Assembly: GCF_039523235.1 (NCBI RefSeq)
Contig: NZ_BAAAEX010000003.1
Origin: Castellaniella ginsengisoli
GTDB taxonomy: Bacteria > Pseudomonadota > Gammaproteobacteria > Burkholderiales > Burkholderiaceae_B
DNA: 64,000 nucleotides
Direction: 5' to 3' (one strand)
The notes under the pieces were generated by a model. The model made no database searches, was not told the DNA's origin, and worked only from the letters and a program-made list of their open reading frames with translations. Made by a program: the position numbers and the translations under genes. Shown in pieces: positions 41,935 to 50,969 of the stretch (positions are counted from its first letter, which is position 1; each line of letters begins with the position of its first letter).

Positions 41935-42921
41935 ATGACAAGTTTGTTCGATCCGGTCAGGCTGGGGGAAATCGAGCTGCCCAATCGCGTCGTCATGGCG
42001 CCCGTGACGGGCATGGGTGCGGCGCCGCGCCGCATTCCGGACGATGGCATGCGCGCATACTATGCCCAGCGCGCCGAGGCCGGCCTGATCCTGGCCGGTG
42101 CGGCTTCGGTGTCGCCCCTGGGCGTTGGGCATCCGGATATGCCGGGCATCTGGAACTCCAGCCAGGTCGAGGGCTGGCGCGCCGTGACGGATGCCGTGCA
42201 TCGGCGCGGCGGGCGCATTGTCTTGCAGTTGTGGCACGCCGGCCGGGTGGCCGATCCCGAATACTTGTCGGGCGAGATGCCTGTGGCGCCCAGCGCCATC
42301 GCGTGCAACCGGGGGGTATGCCCGCAGCCGGGAGGCTTCGTGGTGCCGCGCAGCCTGAGGCTCGATGAGATCCGGCGCGTGATCGCGGATTTCGAGCAGG
42401 CGGCGCGCCATGCCTGGCTGGCGGAATTCGACGGCGTGGAAGTGCATGCCGGCGATGGCTACCTGATCGATCAGTTTCTGCATGACGGCTCGAATGGCCG
42501 TCAGGACGATTACGGCGGCCCCGTGTGCAAGCGCAGCCGGTTTCTGCTGGAAATCGTCGACGCCTGTGCCGGCATCTGGGGGGCGGGGCGTGTCGGGGTG
42601 CATCTGTCGCCGCGCGGCGATCGCCACGACATGCGGGATTCGGATCCGGCCGCGCTGTACCGCCACGTGGCCCGTGAACTGGGCCAGCGGCGCATCGCCT
42701 TCATCTGTGTGCGCGAACACGAGGGTGCGGATGCCCTGGCGCCGGTGATCCGGGATGCCTTCAGCGGTGCGCTGGTGTTGAACGAAGGCTTCGACCCCGA
42801 AAGCGCGCTGCGTGCCGTGCAGGCCGGGCAGTGCGAAGCCGTCGCCTTCGGCCGGGCGTTCGTGCGCGATCCCGGCCTGGTCCGGCAACTGCGGGACGGC
42901 CTGTCCGTCTCAGCCGTTTAG
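41935..42921 (+). CDS. NADH:flavin oxidoreductase (Old Yellow Enzyme family)
   Basis: A 328-residue FMN-binding TIM barrel. 'LFDPVRLGEIELPNRVVMAP', 'LQLWHAGRVADP' with the flavin-side His, 'VHAGDGYLIDQFLHDGSN' with 'DDYGG', and the phosphate-binding 'EAVAFGRAFVRDP' are typical of NemA/xenobiotic reductases, which reduce activated alkenes and nitro compounds. Note the residue pair after 'VEVHAG' is Asp-Gly where most have His/Asn-Gly. It overlaps the convergent yqeY by 12 nt. Confidence 0.88.
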   Translation: MTSLFDPVRLGEIELPNRVVMAPVTGMGAAPRRIPDDGMRAYYAQRAEAGLILAGAASVSPLGVGHPDMPGIWNSSQVEGWRAVTDAVHRRGGRIVLQLWHAGRVADPEYLSGEMPVAPSAIACNRGVCPQPGGFVVPRSLRLDEIRRVIADFEQAARHAWLAEFDGVEVHAGDGYLIDQFLHDGSNGRQDDYGGPVCKRSRFLLEIVDACAGIWGAGRVGVHLSPRGDRHDMRDSDPAALYRHVARELGQRRIAFICVREHEGADALAPVIRDAFSGALVLNEGFDPESALRAVQAGQCEAVAFGRAFVRDPGLVRQLRDGLSVSAV

Positions 42922-43371
42922 CCGGGCGCGGACCTGGGCCGATACTTCGGCCATGTCCGCGCGGCCGGCCAAGGTCTTTTTCAGTTGTCCCATGATGGCG
43001 CCCATGGCGGCGCCGCCTTGCAGGCCCTGATCGGCCGCCTGGGCAAAGGCCGCGTCGAGGGCGGCCGCGATTTCCTCGGGCGCGGCGCCCTGGGGCAGGA
43101 ATTCTTTCAGGATGTCCAGTTCGGCGCGCTCCTGGGCGGCGCTTTCGGCGCGGCCGGCGGAGTCGAAGGCCGCGATCGACTCGCGGCGCTGCTTGACCTG
43201 TTTTTCGATGATGGCCAGGATCGCGGCGTCGTCGGGCTCGACGCGTTCATCCACGGCCTTTTGCTTGATGGCGGCCTGCAGCAGCCGCAAGGTGCCCAAG
43301 CGGGTGCTGTCGTGTGCGCGCATGGCGGCCTTGATGGCGTCGGATATCTGATGGGCGAGCCCGGTGCTCAT
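42910..43371 (-). CDS. yqeY: GatB/YqeY-domain protein
   Basis: A 153-residue protein equal in length to YqeY, with 'LRLLQAAIKQKAVDER', 'QVKQRRESIAAFDSAGR' and 'MGAIMGQLKKTLAGRADM'. The domain resembles the tRNA-binding tail of GatB; the cellular role is not settled. In many betaproteobacteria it lies near rpsU and dnaG, which are absent here. Confidence 0.9.
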   Translation of the reverse strand: MSTGLAHQISDAIKAAMRAHDSTRLGTLRLLQAAIKQKAVDERVEPDDAAILAIIEKQVKQRRESIAAFDSAGRAESAAQERAELDILKEFLPQGAAPEEIAAALDAAFAQAADQGLQGGAAMGAIMGQLKKTLAGRADMAEVSAQVRARLNG

Positions 43372-43443
43372 GAATGTGTCCTGTAGGGCGTGAAAATGGC
43401 ATTTTAGCGCGCGCCCCCATGGGGCTGGGCGGGCCGCGCCGCG

Positions 43444-44208
43444 CTACAACCGCCAGTCGTGGCGTTCGTGCGCACTGCCCGCCGCATCGTAGGACTGCTC
43501 GCTGAACAGAGTGCGGCCGCCCGCGTTGCGCGCCAGCACCGTCGAGCAACGGGTGCCGTAGTCGGGGCTGATGATGAAGGGGCTGCTCAGCAAACGTTCC
43601 AGGGCCGGAGACAGCCCCGTGGAGGGCAGTTGCGTCTCTTGGGCGGGCGTGGTGTCGCGCAGCCGTTCGAACACCTGCTCCGGCGCGGAGGCCCAGGCGG
43701 CGGGCGGCAGCGCATCCAGGGCGGCCTGCAGCCGGGCGGCCTTGGGCCAGGGGGTGTCCAGCAGATGGTTCGACAGCACGTAGCGCCCGGGCCCCAGCCG
43801 GCGCGGTTCGCGGGCGTCGCCCCGGTTGCCCAGGTACCAGGCCTGCCTCGTATCGCCCGCGATCAGGTTGAAGCCCGCCCAGGCGTGCGCCCGGGCCGCG
43901 AGCGCGGCGATCCAGAGATCGGGCTCGTCCGTGCTCAGCAGGAAATCGCGCACCAGAAGGCCGCGCGAGGGGGCTTCGGGCGGCATGGTGTGCCCAGGTT
44001 CGCGGTAGTTGGTCAACAGGGCGAAGCGGCCGGCGGCCGTCGCGCCCATCCAGGTGCCGCCGCCCCGCAGATCGAGTCCGGCGATCAGTTGCGGGGTTTC
44101 GGGCCAGGGGCCCGCCGCCCGGGCGGGCCGCGCGTGGAATTCATCGCGATTGGCGGCGATCAGCAGGGGCCAGTCGGGATTTCCCAGAGAAAGGTAGGCG
44201 ATGCACAT
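43444..44208 (-). CDS. NRDE-family (TANGO2-like) protein
   Basis: A 254-residue protein with the namesake 'AANRDEFHARP' motif after 'MCIAYLSLGNPDWPLLI' and the family's 'GGGTWMGATAAGRFALLTNYR'. The N-terminal Cys2 could act as an Ntn-type nucleophile. TANGO2-like proteins have been linked to heme handling; the bacterial reaction is unknown. It lies 72 bp after yqeY and is divergent from the chemoreceptor. Confidence 0.85.
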   Translation of the reverse strand: MCIAYLSLGNPDWPLLIAANRDEFHARPARAAGPWPETPQLIAGLDLRGGGTWMGATAAGRFALLTNYREPGHTMPPEAPSRGLLVRDFLLSTDEPDLWIAALAARAHAWAGFNLIAGDTRQAWYLGNRGDAREPRRLGPGRYVLSNHLLDTPWPKAARLQAALDALPPAAWASAPEQVFERLRDTTPAQETQLPSTGLSPALERLLSSPFIISPDYGTRCSTVLARNAGGRTLFSEQSYDAAGSAHERHDWRL

Positions 44209-44260
44209 GGCGCGGTTCCGGCGGGATCGGAATCCCGGGATATGGCCTTTTTTCGGCCGC

Positions 44261-44287
44261 TTGACGGAGATTCCGCAATCGTATACT
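44261..44287 (+). promoter_or_regulatory. Possible sigma-70 promoter of the chemoreceptor gene
   Basis: TTGACG (44261-44266) and TATACT (44282-44287) with a short 15-bp spacer, about 96 nt before the start. No sigma-28 element is evident here. Confidence 0.4.
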
Positions 44288-44383
44288 GATTTCGCGACCG
44301 CGCTGTGATCCGCCCGCGGCCGTCCTGGAATGAAATACGGGGGCGTCCCGATTTCGGATGGCGAGATAAGAAAAGGAGGCATC

Positions 44384-45985
44384 ATGTCACGGTCATTGCA
44401 GGCCTGGACGCAGACGACCGCGTTCAAATTCGCGTTATTCACCTTGGCGGCGATTGTCGGAATCGTCGTGCTGACGGCATCGCTGCTCTGGATGGAGCGC
44501 GGCGCCTTGTTGCAAGAGCGCCAGATCGGCGCGCGCCAGGCCACTGAAACGGCGTATGGGGTCATCGAGTACTACCATCGCCAGGCGGCCAGCGGCGCCC
44601 TGACCGAGGCCCAGGCCAAGCAACAGGCCATGGACGCCATCCGCGGCATGCGCTACAGCGGCCAGGAGTACTTCTGGATCAACGACATGCAGCCGCGCAT
44701 GGTGATGCATCCGATCAAGCCCGAACTCGAAGGCAAGGAACTCGGAGGCATGCAGGATCCCAACGGCCTGCGGCTGTTCGTGGCATTCGTGGATACCGTC
44801 AAGGCCAGTCCGACGCATGATGGCTTCGTGTTCTATCTGTGGCCCAAGCCGGGTGTCGACCAGCCCGTGCAAAAGGTTTCCTATGTCAAGGAATTCACCC
44901 CCTGGGGCTGGATCCTGGGATCGGGGGTGTACCTGGACACGGTCGATGCCGTCGTCTGGGGGCAGGCCGGCGGGTTTGCGCTGGCGGCCGCCATCCTGGC
45001 CGCGATCCTGCTGGTGCTGGGCGCGGTCCTGTCTCGCCGGCTGGTGCGCCAGTTGGGCGGCGAGCCCGATGCCGTCATCCGAATCGCCGACCGCATGTCG
45101 CAAGGCGATCTGCGCGTCGATATTCCAGTGCGGCCGGGGGATTCCTACAGCATGATGCATGCCATGCGGGTGATGCGCGACGGAATCGCTCAGGCCGTGG
45201 CTCAGGTGCGCCAGGGCAGCGAGTGGATCGGCCAATCGGTCGGCCAGATCGTGCATGGCAATCTGGATCTCTCCGCACGCACCGAGCAGCAGGCCGCCTC
45301 GCTGCAGGAGACCGCGGCCAGCATGGAGCAGATCACCAGCACGGTCAGCCACAACGCGGCCAATGCCCAGCAGGCCAACACGCTGGCGGCGACCGCTTCC
45401 GAGGTGGCTGTGCGCGGTGGCCAGACCGTGAGCCAGGTGGTCGAGACCATGAGCGAGGTCAATGCCTCGACGCGGCAGATGTCGGATATCGTCGGCGTGA
45501 TCGACAGCATCGCCTTTCAGACCAATATTCTGGCCCTGAACGCGGCTGTCGAGGCCGCCCGCGCCGGAGAAGAGGGGCGCGGTTTCGCGGTGGTGGCCTC
45601 CGAGGTCCGCGCGCTGGCGCAGCGTTCCTCGAATGCGGCCAAGGAAATCGGCAGTCTCATCGACGACACCGTCAAGAAGATCCAGACCGGCGCCACGCTG
45701 GCCGACGGAGCGGGGCAGACCATGTCCGAGATCGTTTCCAGCGTGCAGCGGGTGGCCGACATCATGTCCGAGATCACACTGGCAAGCCGCGAGCAGGCCT
45801 CGGGCATCGAGCAGGTCAATCTGGCCATCGGCCAGATGGATCAGGTGACCCAGCAGAACGCCGCGCTGGTGGTCGAGGCGGGCACGGCCGCCCAGGCCCT
45901 GAACGACCAGATGAACGGCCTGAACCGTGCCGTGGGGGTCTTTCAGTTGAGCGGGCCGGGCGCGCCCGCCTTGCCGCAGGGATGA
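44384..45985 (+). CDS. Methyl-accepting chemotaxis protein with sCache sensor
   Basis: About 533 residues. TM1 (about 13-35), a single-Cache periplasmic sensor with 'GMRYSGQEYFWINDMQPRMV' style core and 'YVKEFTPWGWILGSGVYLD', TM2 (about 190-212), HAMP, then the cytosolic signalling domain with the hairpin tip 'IVGVIDSIAFQTNILALNAAVEAARAGEEGRG'-type sequence (partly: 'FQTNILALNAAVEAAR'). It senses small organic ligands and signals to CheA. The start at 44384 has AAAGGAGG 6 nt upstream. Its stop overlaps the FlhE-like gene (ATGA). Confidence 0.93.
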   Translation: MSRSLQAWTQTTAFKFALFTLAAIVGIVVLTASLLWMERGALLQERQIGARQATETAYGVIEYYHRQAASGALTEAQAKQQAMDAIRGMRYSGQEYFWINDMQPRMVMHPIKPELEGKELGGMQDPNGLRLFVAFVDTVKASPTHDGFVFYLWPKPGVDQPVQKVSYVKEFTPWGWILGSGVYLDTVDAVVWGQAGGFALAAAILAAILLVLGAVLSRRLVRQLGGEPDAVIRIADRMSQGDLRVDIPVRPGDSYSMMHAMRVMRDGIAQAVAQVRQGSEWIGQSVGQIVHGNLDLSARTEQQAASLQETAASMEQITSTVSHNAANAQQANTLAATASEVAVRGGQTVSQVVETMSEVNASTRQMSDIVGVIDSIAFQTNILALNAAVEAARAGEEGRGFAVVASEVRALAQRSSNAAKEIGSLIDDTVKKIQTGATLADGAGQTMSEIVSSVQRVADIMSEITLASREQASGIEQVNLAIGQMDQVTQQNAALVVEAGTAAQALNDQMNGLNRAVGVFQLSGPGAPALPQG

Positions 45986-46428
45986 GCGCCCGGGGCCGTT
46001 TCCTGTTCGGTGCGGGGGGGCTCGCGGCGGGATTGATGCTGGCGGCGGCCGGGGTCCAGGCCGCGGACCGCGCCTGGACGCGCGATCAGGTCAGCCACGG
46101 CCTGCAGGCTCAGGGCCGGGCCGTGGCGGTGTCTTATGCCCCAGGCCCCCGGGACGGGGGGCTTTCCCGGGCGGCGCGCATCACAGGGGTCTATGCCTCC
46201 AGAGACTATGACAGCGCCGCCCGGATTGTCACCCGGCTCTGCTGGGGCTCGGCGCAAGGGCCGTGCGTGCCGCTGCGGGGCCGCAGTGTCCAGACACACG
46301 CCTTCGACGGCCGTGCCGCGGCTGGGCCTTTGCTGCTGGTGCACGAGGTCGAAGACTGGGGAGGCGGCCACCCGCCGGTGTTTGTCCGGGGGACGGTGAC
46401 GGTCTGGTTCGACCTCGGGTTATACTAG
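45982..46428 (+). CDS. FlhE-like periplasmic protein coupled to the chemoreceptor
   Basis: A 148-residue protein with a Sec signal peptide (hydrophobic 'GGLAAGLMLAAAGVQAA'). The mature part ('VSYAPGPRDGG', 'ARITGVYASRDYDS', 'VTRLCWGSAQGPCVPLRG', 'TVTVWFDL') has the order of FlhE, including two Cys flanking a short loop and a C-terminal strand. FlhE regulates the flagellar export gate in enterics. Identification is by pattern only. Its translational coupling to a chemoreceptor is unusual, as flhE normally follows flhA. Confidence 0.5.
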   Translation: MSARGRFLFGAGGLAAGLMLAAAGVQAADRAWTRDQVSHGLQAQGRAVAVSYAPGPRDGGLSRAARITGVYASRDYDSAARIVTRLCWGSAQGPCVPLRGRSVQTHAFDGRAAAGPLLLVHEVEDWGGGHPPVFVRGTVTVWFDLGLY

Positions 46429-46500
46429 CCAGCTTACTTAAAGTGGAAGGCGCCTCGCGCGCGAAATGGCCGCCGGGCCGGGGATCTCAGACGGAACATC

Positions 46501-47013
46501 ATGGAAAAAAACAGCTATAGCTACGACGAACTGCTGGCGTGCGGGCGCGGGGAACTTTTCGGTCCCGGCAATGCCCAGTTGCCGCTGCCGCCCATGCTGA
46601 TGCTCGACCGGATCACTCACATCGATGACAAGGGCGGCGCGCACGACAAGGGCCAGATCGTGGCCGAGCTCGATATCCGCCCCGATCTGTGGTTCTTCGG
46701 CTGTCATTTCCAGGGTGATCCGGTCATGCCGGGCTGCCTGGGGCTGGATGCCATGTGGCAACTGGTGGGGTTTTTCCTGGGCTGCTGCGGCGGCCAGGGC
46801 CGGGGCCGCGCCCTGGGCGTCGGCGAGGTCAAGTTCACCGGCCAGGTCCTGCCGACTGGCAAGCTGGTCCGCTACACCATCGACATGAAGCGCGTCATGA
46901 TGCGCAAGCTGGTGATGGGGATCGCGGATGCGCGCATGGAAGTCGACGGCCACGAAATCTATGCGGCCCACGATCTGCGCGTGGGCCTGTTCACCCGCAC
47001 GGACAATTTCTAG
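46501..47013 (+). CDS. fabA: 3-hydroxydecanoyl-ACP dehydratase/isomerase
   Basis: A 170-residue hotdog enzyme of FabA length. The catalytic His and Asp lie in 'FGCHFQGDPVMPGCLGLDAM', preceded by 'PPMLMLDRITHID'. It dehydrates 3-hydroxydecanoyl-ACP and isomerises trans-2 to cis-3 decenoyl-ACP, the branch point to unsaturated fatty acids. fabB follows after 11 bp, making the standard fabAB unit. Confidence 0.96.
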   Translation: MEKNSYSYDELLACGRGELFGPGNAQLPLPPMLMLDRITHIDDKGGAHDKGQIVAELDIRPDLWFFGCHFQGDPVMPGCLGLDAMWQLVGFFLGCCGGQGRGRALGVGEVKFTGQVLPTGKLVRYTIDMKRVMMRKLVMGIADARMEVDGHEIYAAHDLRVGLFTRTDNF

Positions 47014-47024
47014 GAGCTTCGATC

Positions 47025-48242
47025 ATGCGTCGTGTCGTCGTTACCGGCATGGGCATTGTGTCCAGCCTGGGAAACAACCAGTCCGAAGTCCTCGACAGCC
47101 TGCGCCAGGGGCGTTCGGGCATTACTTTCCAGCCGGAATACGCCGAACAGGGCCTGCGCTCGCACGTGGCGGGCTCGGTGCGCCTGGATGCGCTCGACCG
47201 GATCGACCGCAAGCTCAGCCGCTTCATGGCCGACGGCCATGCCTATGCCTGGCTGGCGATGCAGGAAGCCATTCAGGATGCCGGCCTCACGCCCGAACTG
47301 GTATCCAATCCGCGCACCGGCCTGATCGTTGGCGCCGGCGGCGCCTCGCACTCCTCGATTCACGACGGCATCAATACCCTGCGTGAAAAAGGCGTGCGCC
47401 GCGTGGGGCCCTACATGGTCACCAAGGCCATGGCCAGCGGCGTGTCCGCCTGCCTGGCCACCGGCGCCCAGATCAAGGGGGTGAACTATTCCATCAGTTC
47501 GGCCTGCTCCACCAGCGCGCATTGCATCGGCAACGCGGTCGAGCAGATCCAGCTCGGCAAGCAGGACATCGTGTTCGCCGGCGGGGCCGAGGAAGAGCAC
47601 TGGTCCTTGTCCTTCATGTTCGACGCCATGGGCGCGCTGTCCACGCGCTACAACGATGCCCCCGAGCGCGCCTCGCGCACCTATGACGCCGACCGGGACG
47701 GTTTCGTCATTTCCGGCGGCGGCGGCATCCTGGTGGTCGAGGAATACGAGCACGCCAAGGCGCGCGGCGCCCGCATCCTGGCTGAAATCGTCGGCTACGG
47801 CGCGACGTCCGACGGCTACGACATGGTGGCGCCTTCCGGTGAAGGCGCGGCGCGCTGCATGCGCCAGGCGCTGATCGACGTGCACACGCGTGTGGACTAC
47901 ATCAACACCCACGGCACCAGCACGCCGGTGGGCGATGTCAAGGAACTCGAGGCCATCCGCGAGGTCTTCGGTGAAGACCAGCCCTGGATCGCCTCGACCA
48001 AATCCCTGTCCGGCCACGCCCTGGGCGCGGCGGGCGTGAATGAAGCGGTCTACACGCTGTTGATGATGCAGCACGGCTTTGTCGCGGCCTCGGCCAATAT
48101 CGATACGCTGGATCAGTCCGCCGAAGGGATGAACATTCTGCGTGAAACCCTGCCGCAGGCCCGCATCGAGACCGCGCTGTCCAACAGCTTTGGCTTTGGC
48201 GGCACCAACGCCACCTTGGTGTTTTCTCGCGCGGGGCTCTGA
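47025..48242 (+). CDS. fabB: 3-oxoacyl-ACP synthase I
   Basis: A 405-residue thiolase-fold condensing enzyme with the Cys-His-His triad: 'SISSACSTSAHCIGNA' (Cys near 163), 'YINTHGTSTPVGD' and 'STKSLSGHALGAAGVNE'. It elongates cis-3-decenoyl-ACP made by FabA. Start at 47025 follows TAGGAGC. The strong hairpin at 48277-48320 ends the operon. Confidence 0.96.
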   Translation: MRRVVVTGMGIVSSLGNNQSEVLDSLRQGRSGITFQPEYAEQGLRSHVAGSVRLDALDRIDRKLSRFMADGHAYAWLAMQEAIQDAGLTPELVSNPRTGLIVGAGGASHSSIHDGINTLREKGVRRVGPYMVTKAMASGVSACLATGAQIKGVNYSISSACSTSAHCIGNAVEQIQLGKQDIVFAGGAEEEHWSLSFMFDAMGALSTRYNDAPERASRTYDADRDGFVISGGGGILVVEEYEHAKARGARILAEIVGYGATSDGYDMVAPSGEGAARCMRQALIDVHTRVDYINTHGTSTPVGDVKELEAIREVFGEDQPWIASTKSLSGHALGAAGVNEAVYTLLMMQHGFVAASANIDTLDQSAEGMNILRETLPQARIETALSNSFGFGGTNATLVFSRAGL

Positions 48243-48276
48243 TCCTCTTGGCGCAAGCCTGGATTCGGTCTTGAAC

Positions 48277-48320
48277 GCATGCAAACGGCCCGCCGGTTTT
48301 CCGGCGGGCCGTTTGCATGC
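48277..48320. terminator. 20-bp perfect hairpin between fabB and the convergent MFS gene
   Basis: GCATGCAAACGGCCCGCCGG (48277-48296), loop TTTT, and its exact complement (48301-48320). No clear T-run follows on either strand, so it may work as a bidirectional stop through its stability alone. Confidence 0.7.
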
Positions 48321-48376
48321 CGGCGCGGGCCGGACCGGCGTGGCCCGGCGATGCCGTCAGAGCTTCCGGATTCGCA

Positions 48377-49606
48377 TCAGTCCGTCCCGGCGTCCGCGCG
48401 ATCCGCGCGTCCCCGGATGACGGTGGCGTGCACCAACGCGGCGCGGCCGGCGCGCCAGCCCGCCAGCGCGGTGCCCAGCCCCAATGCCGCCAGCAGCCCG
48501 GTCGACGCCCGGAAGTTGCCGCTCCAGTCGTGCAGCACCCCGACGAGCAGGGGGCCGCTGGTGGCCAGCACATAGCCCGTGGTCTGGGCCATGCTGGACA
48601 GGTGGGCGGCGACGTGGGCATCTCCGGAGCGCAGCACGATCAGCATGAGGGCCAGGGCGAACAGGCCGCCCTGGCCGATCCCCTGGACCACGGCCAGCGG
48701 CCAGATGGCCCAGGACGGCCCCAGAATCATGCCGATGAGGGCCAGGGTGGCCGCGGCCGCGAGAATGACCGCCAGGCCCCGCTGGTCACGGCAGCGTGAG
48801 GCCGCCATGGGGGTGAGCAGGCAGGCGGCGACCTGGATCAGGATCGACAGCGACGTCACCAGCCCGGCCTCGGTGCCGTCCAGCCCGCGATCGCGGAGCA
48901 TCGGCGCCATCCAGCCCAGCACGCAATAGGCCAGCGCCGACTGGAGGCCCATGAACAAGGTGACAGCCCAGGCCAGGCGATCGCGCCGCAAGCCCTCGAC
49001 TGGCAGGATGTGGCGGCCGCCCGTGGAATGGCCGGGTGCGCGCAAAGCGATGGGCGCCCAGGCGGCCAGGGCGACCATGCCCGGCGCCGCCCACAGGGCC
49101 AGGCCCAGATCCCAACGGCCGCCCATGGCCTGGGTGAAGGGCAGGGTGGTGGCGGCGGCCAGCGCCGCGCCGCCGACCAGACTCATGGTGTACAGGCCGG
49201 TCATCAGGGCGGCCCGGTCGGAGAAATCCCGCTTGACCAGGCTGGGCAGCAGCACATTGCCCAGCGCGATGCCTGCGCCTGCCAGGCCGGTGCCCAGAAA
49301 CAGGCCCGCGACGCCCAGCGTGCCGCGCAAGGCCGTGCCGAGGGTGATCAGCGCCAGCACCAGCAGCAGGGTGCGTTCGATGCCGGTGCGTTGTGCAAGA
49401 CGGGGCGCCAAAGGCGCGAACAACCCCATGCACAGCACCGGCAGCGTGGTCAGGTAGCCGGCCTGGGCGCCGGTCAGGCCCAACGCCTCCGTCAACTCGG
49501 GCAGCAGGATGGCGGTGCTGGGAAACAGCGGGCGCAGGTTGGCGGCCAGCAGCAGGAGGCTGGCCGCCACGATCCAGGCGGCGGGCCGGGCGGCGATGGG
49601 TTTCAT
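48377..49606 (-). CDS. MFS transporter, CynX/NimT family
   Basis: A 409-residue, 12-TM protein. The family pattern appears in 'ASLLLLAANLRPLFPSTAIL' and 'GLTGAQAGYLTTLPVLCMGLFAPL' (each partly), typical of CynX/NimT (cyanate, 2-nitroimidazole) exporters. It overlaps the upstream MFS gene by 4 nt (ATGA), so two MFS proteins are made from one message. The substrate is unknown. Confidence 0.88.
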   Translation of the reverse strand: MKPIAARPAAWIVAASLLLLAANLRPLFPSTAILLPELTEALGLTGAQAGYLTTLPVLCMGLFAPLAPRLAQRTGIERTLLLVLALITLGTALRGTLGVAGLFLGTGLAGAGIALGNVLLPSLVKRDFSDRAALMTGLYTMSLVGGAALAAATTLPFTQAMGGRWDLGLALWAAPGMVALAAWAPIALRAPGHSTGGRHILPVEGLRRDRLAWAVTLFMGLQSALAYCVLGWMAPMLRDRGLDGTEAGLVTSLSILIQVAACLLTPMAASRCRDQRGLAVILAAAATLALIGMILGPSWAIWPLAVVQGIGQGGLFALALMLIVLRSGDAHVAAHLSSMAQTTGYVLATSGPLLVGVLHDWSGNFRASTGLLAALGLGTALAGWRAGRAALVHATVIRGRADRADAGTD

Positions 49607-50820
49607 GCGGCTCGGCGCCGCGTGTCGGGCAGGAAGAAGGCCGCCAGGCCCAGCAGGGGCAGGAAAGCGCACAGATGGTAGACGAAGGCAATGCTGGTGG
49701 CGTCGGCCAGCTTGCCCAGCGCGGCGGCTCCGATGCCGCCCATGCCGAAGGCCAGGCCGAAGAACAGGCCCGAGACCGTGCCGGTCTTGCCGGGCATCAG
49801 TTCCTGCGCGTAGACGACGATGGCCGGGAAGGCCGAGGCGATCATGAAGCCGGCGCAAAAAGCCAGGACCAGTGTCCAGTGCAGATTGGCGTAGGGCAGG
49901 GCCAGTGAAAACGGCGCGGTGCCGAGGATCGAGGCCCAGATCACGCGCTTGCGCCCGATGCGGTCGCCGATCGGGCCTCCGGTCAGCGTTCCCGCCGCTG
50001 CGCCGGCCAGGAAGACGAACAGGGCGTATTGCGCCTGCTGGATGTCCAGGCTGAAGCGGTCGATCAGAAAGAAGGTGAAGTAGCTGCTCAGCCCCGCCAG
50101 ATAGAAATATTTGCTGAAGATGAGCAGCAGCAGGATGAGGATGGCGCCGCGCACCTGGCGCGGCGACAAGCCGTTGTCGATTTTGTTGAGGGACGTGCGG
50201 CCGCGCACGCCGGACAGGTTGGCGGCGTACCAGCGGCTGACGCCGATCAGGATGCAGATGCCGAGCAGGGCGGCCAGCGATACCCAGGCGACGCTTCCCT
50301 GGCCATGAGGCACGATCAGCAACGCGGCCAGCAGCGGGCCGATCGAAGAACCGATGTTGCCGCCCACCTGGAAGATCGATTGGGCCAGGCCGTGCCGGCC
50401 TGCCGAGGCCATGCGCGCCACGCGCGAGGACTCCGGATGGAAGACCGAGGAGCCGGCGCCCACCAGCGTGGCGGCCAGCACCACCAGAGGAAAATTCCAT
50501 GCCTGAGACAGCAGCAGCAGGCCGCAGCAGGTAAAGCCCATGCCGACCGGCAGGGAATAGGGCATGGGATGGCGGTCCGTGAATCGCCCCACCAGCGGCT
50601 GCAGCAGCGAGGAGGAGAACTGAAAGGCCAGCGTAATGATGCCGACCTGGGCGAAGCTGAGATCGAAGCGGCCTTGCAGCACCGGATAGATGGCCAGCAG
50701 CACCGACTGCATCATGTCGTTGAGCAGGTGGGTCAGGCTGATGGCTCCCAGCACGGGGAAGGCAACGCCGGGCTCGGAGGGAGCCGCGCCGGATGGCGCT
50801 GTGGCAAGAGTTTCTTTCAT
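49603..50820 (-). CDS. fsr: MFS transporter, fosmidomycin-resistance (Fsr) type
   Basis: A 405-residue, 12-TM MFS protein with 'SLTHLLNDMMQSVLLAIYPVL' (partly), 'LTGGPIGDRIGRKRVIW' and 'SVFHPESSRVARMASAGRHG', which fit Fsr-type exporters. E. coli Fsr confers fosmidomycin resistance. It is first in a two-gene operon and divergent from the urea transporter, with about 150 bp between. Confidence 0.85.
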   Translation of the reverse strand: MKETLATAPSGAAPSEPGVAFPVLGAISLTHLLNDMMQSVLLAIYPVLQGRFDLSFAQVGIITLAFQFSSSLLQPLVGRFTDRHPMPYSLPVGMGFTCCGLLLLSQAWNFPLVVLAATLVGAGSSVFHPESSRVARMASAGRHGLAQSIFQVGGNIGSSIGPLLAALLIVPHGQGSVAWVSLAALLGICILIGVSRWYAANLSGVRGRTSLNKIDNGLSPRQVRGAILILLLLIFSKYFYLAGLSSYFTFFLIDRFSLDIQQAQYALFVFLAGAAAGTLTGGPIGDRIGRKRVIWASILGTAPFSLALPYANLHWTLVLAFCAGFMIASAFPAIVVYAQELMPGKTGTVSGLFFGLAFGMGGIGAAALGKLADATSIAFVYHLCAFLPLLGLAAFFLPDTRRRAA

Positions 50821-50969
50821 AAAGAATAGGACGATGGCACCGGAGGATTGTACGCCGGTCCCGGGTATACGACAGCCGCATGGTCATTATGCCTGGCGCG
50901 GCATCCGCCCGCGCCCGTCCCGCAGTACGATCACGTCTCCTGATTGACTTCTTCCGCAGCTTCTTGGCC

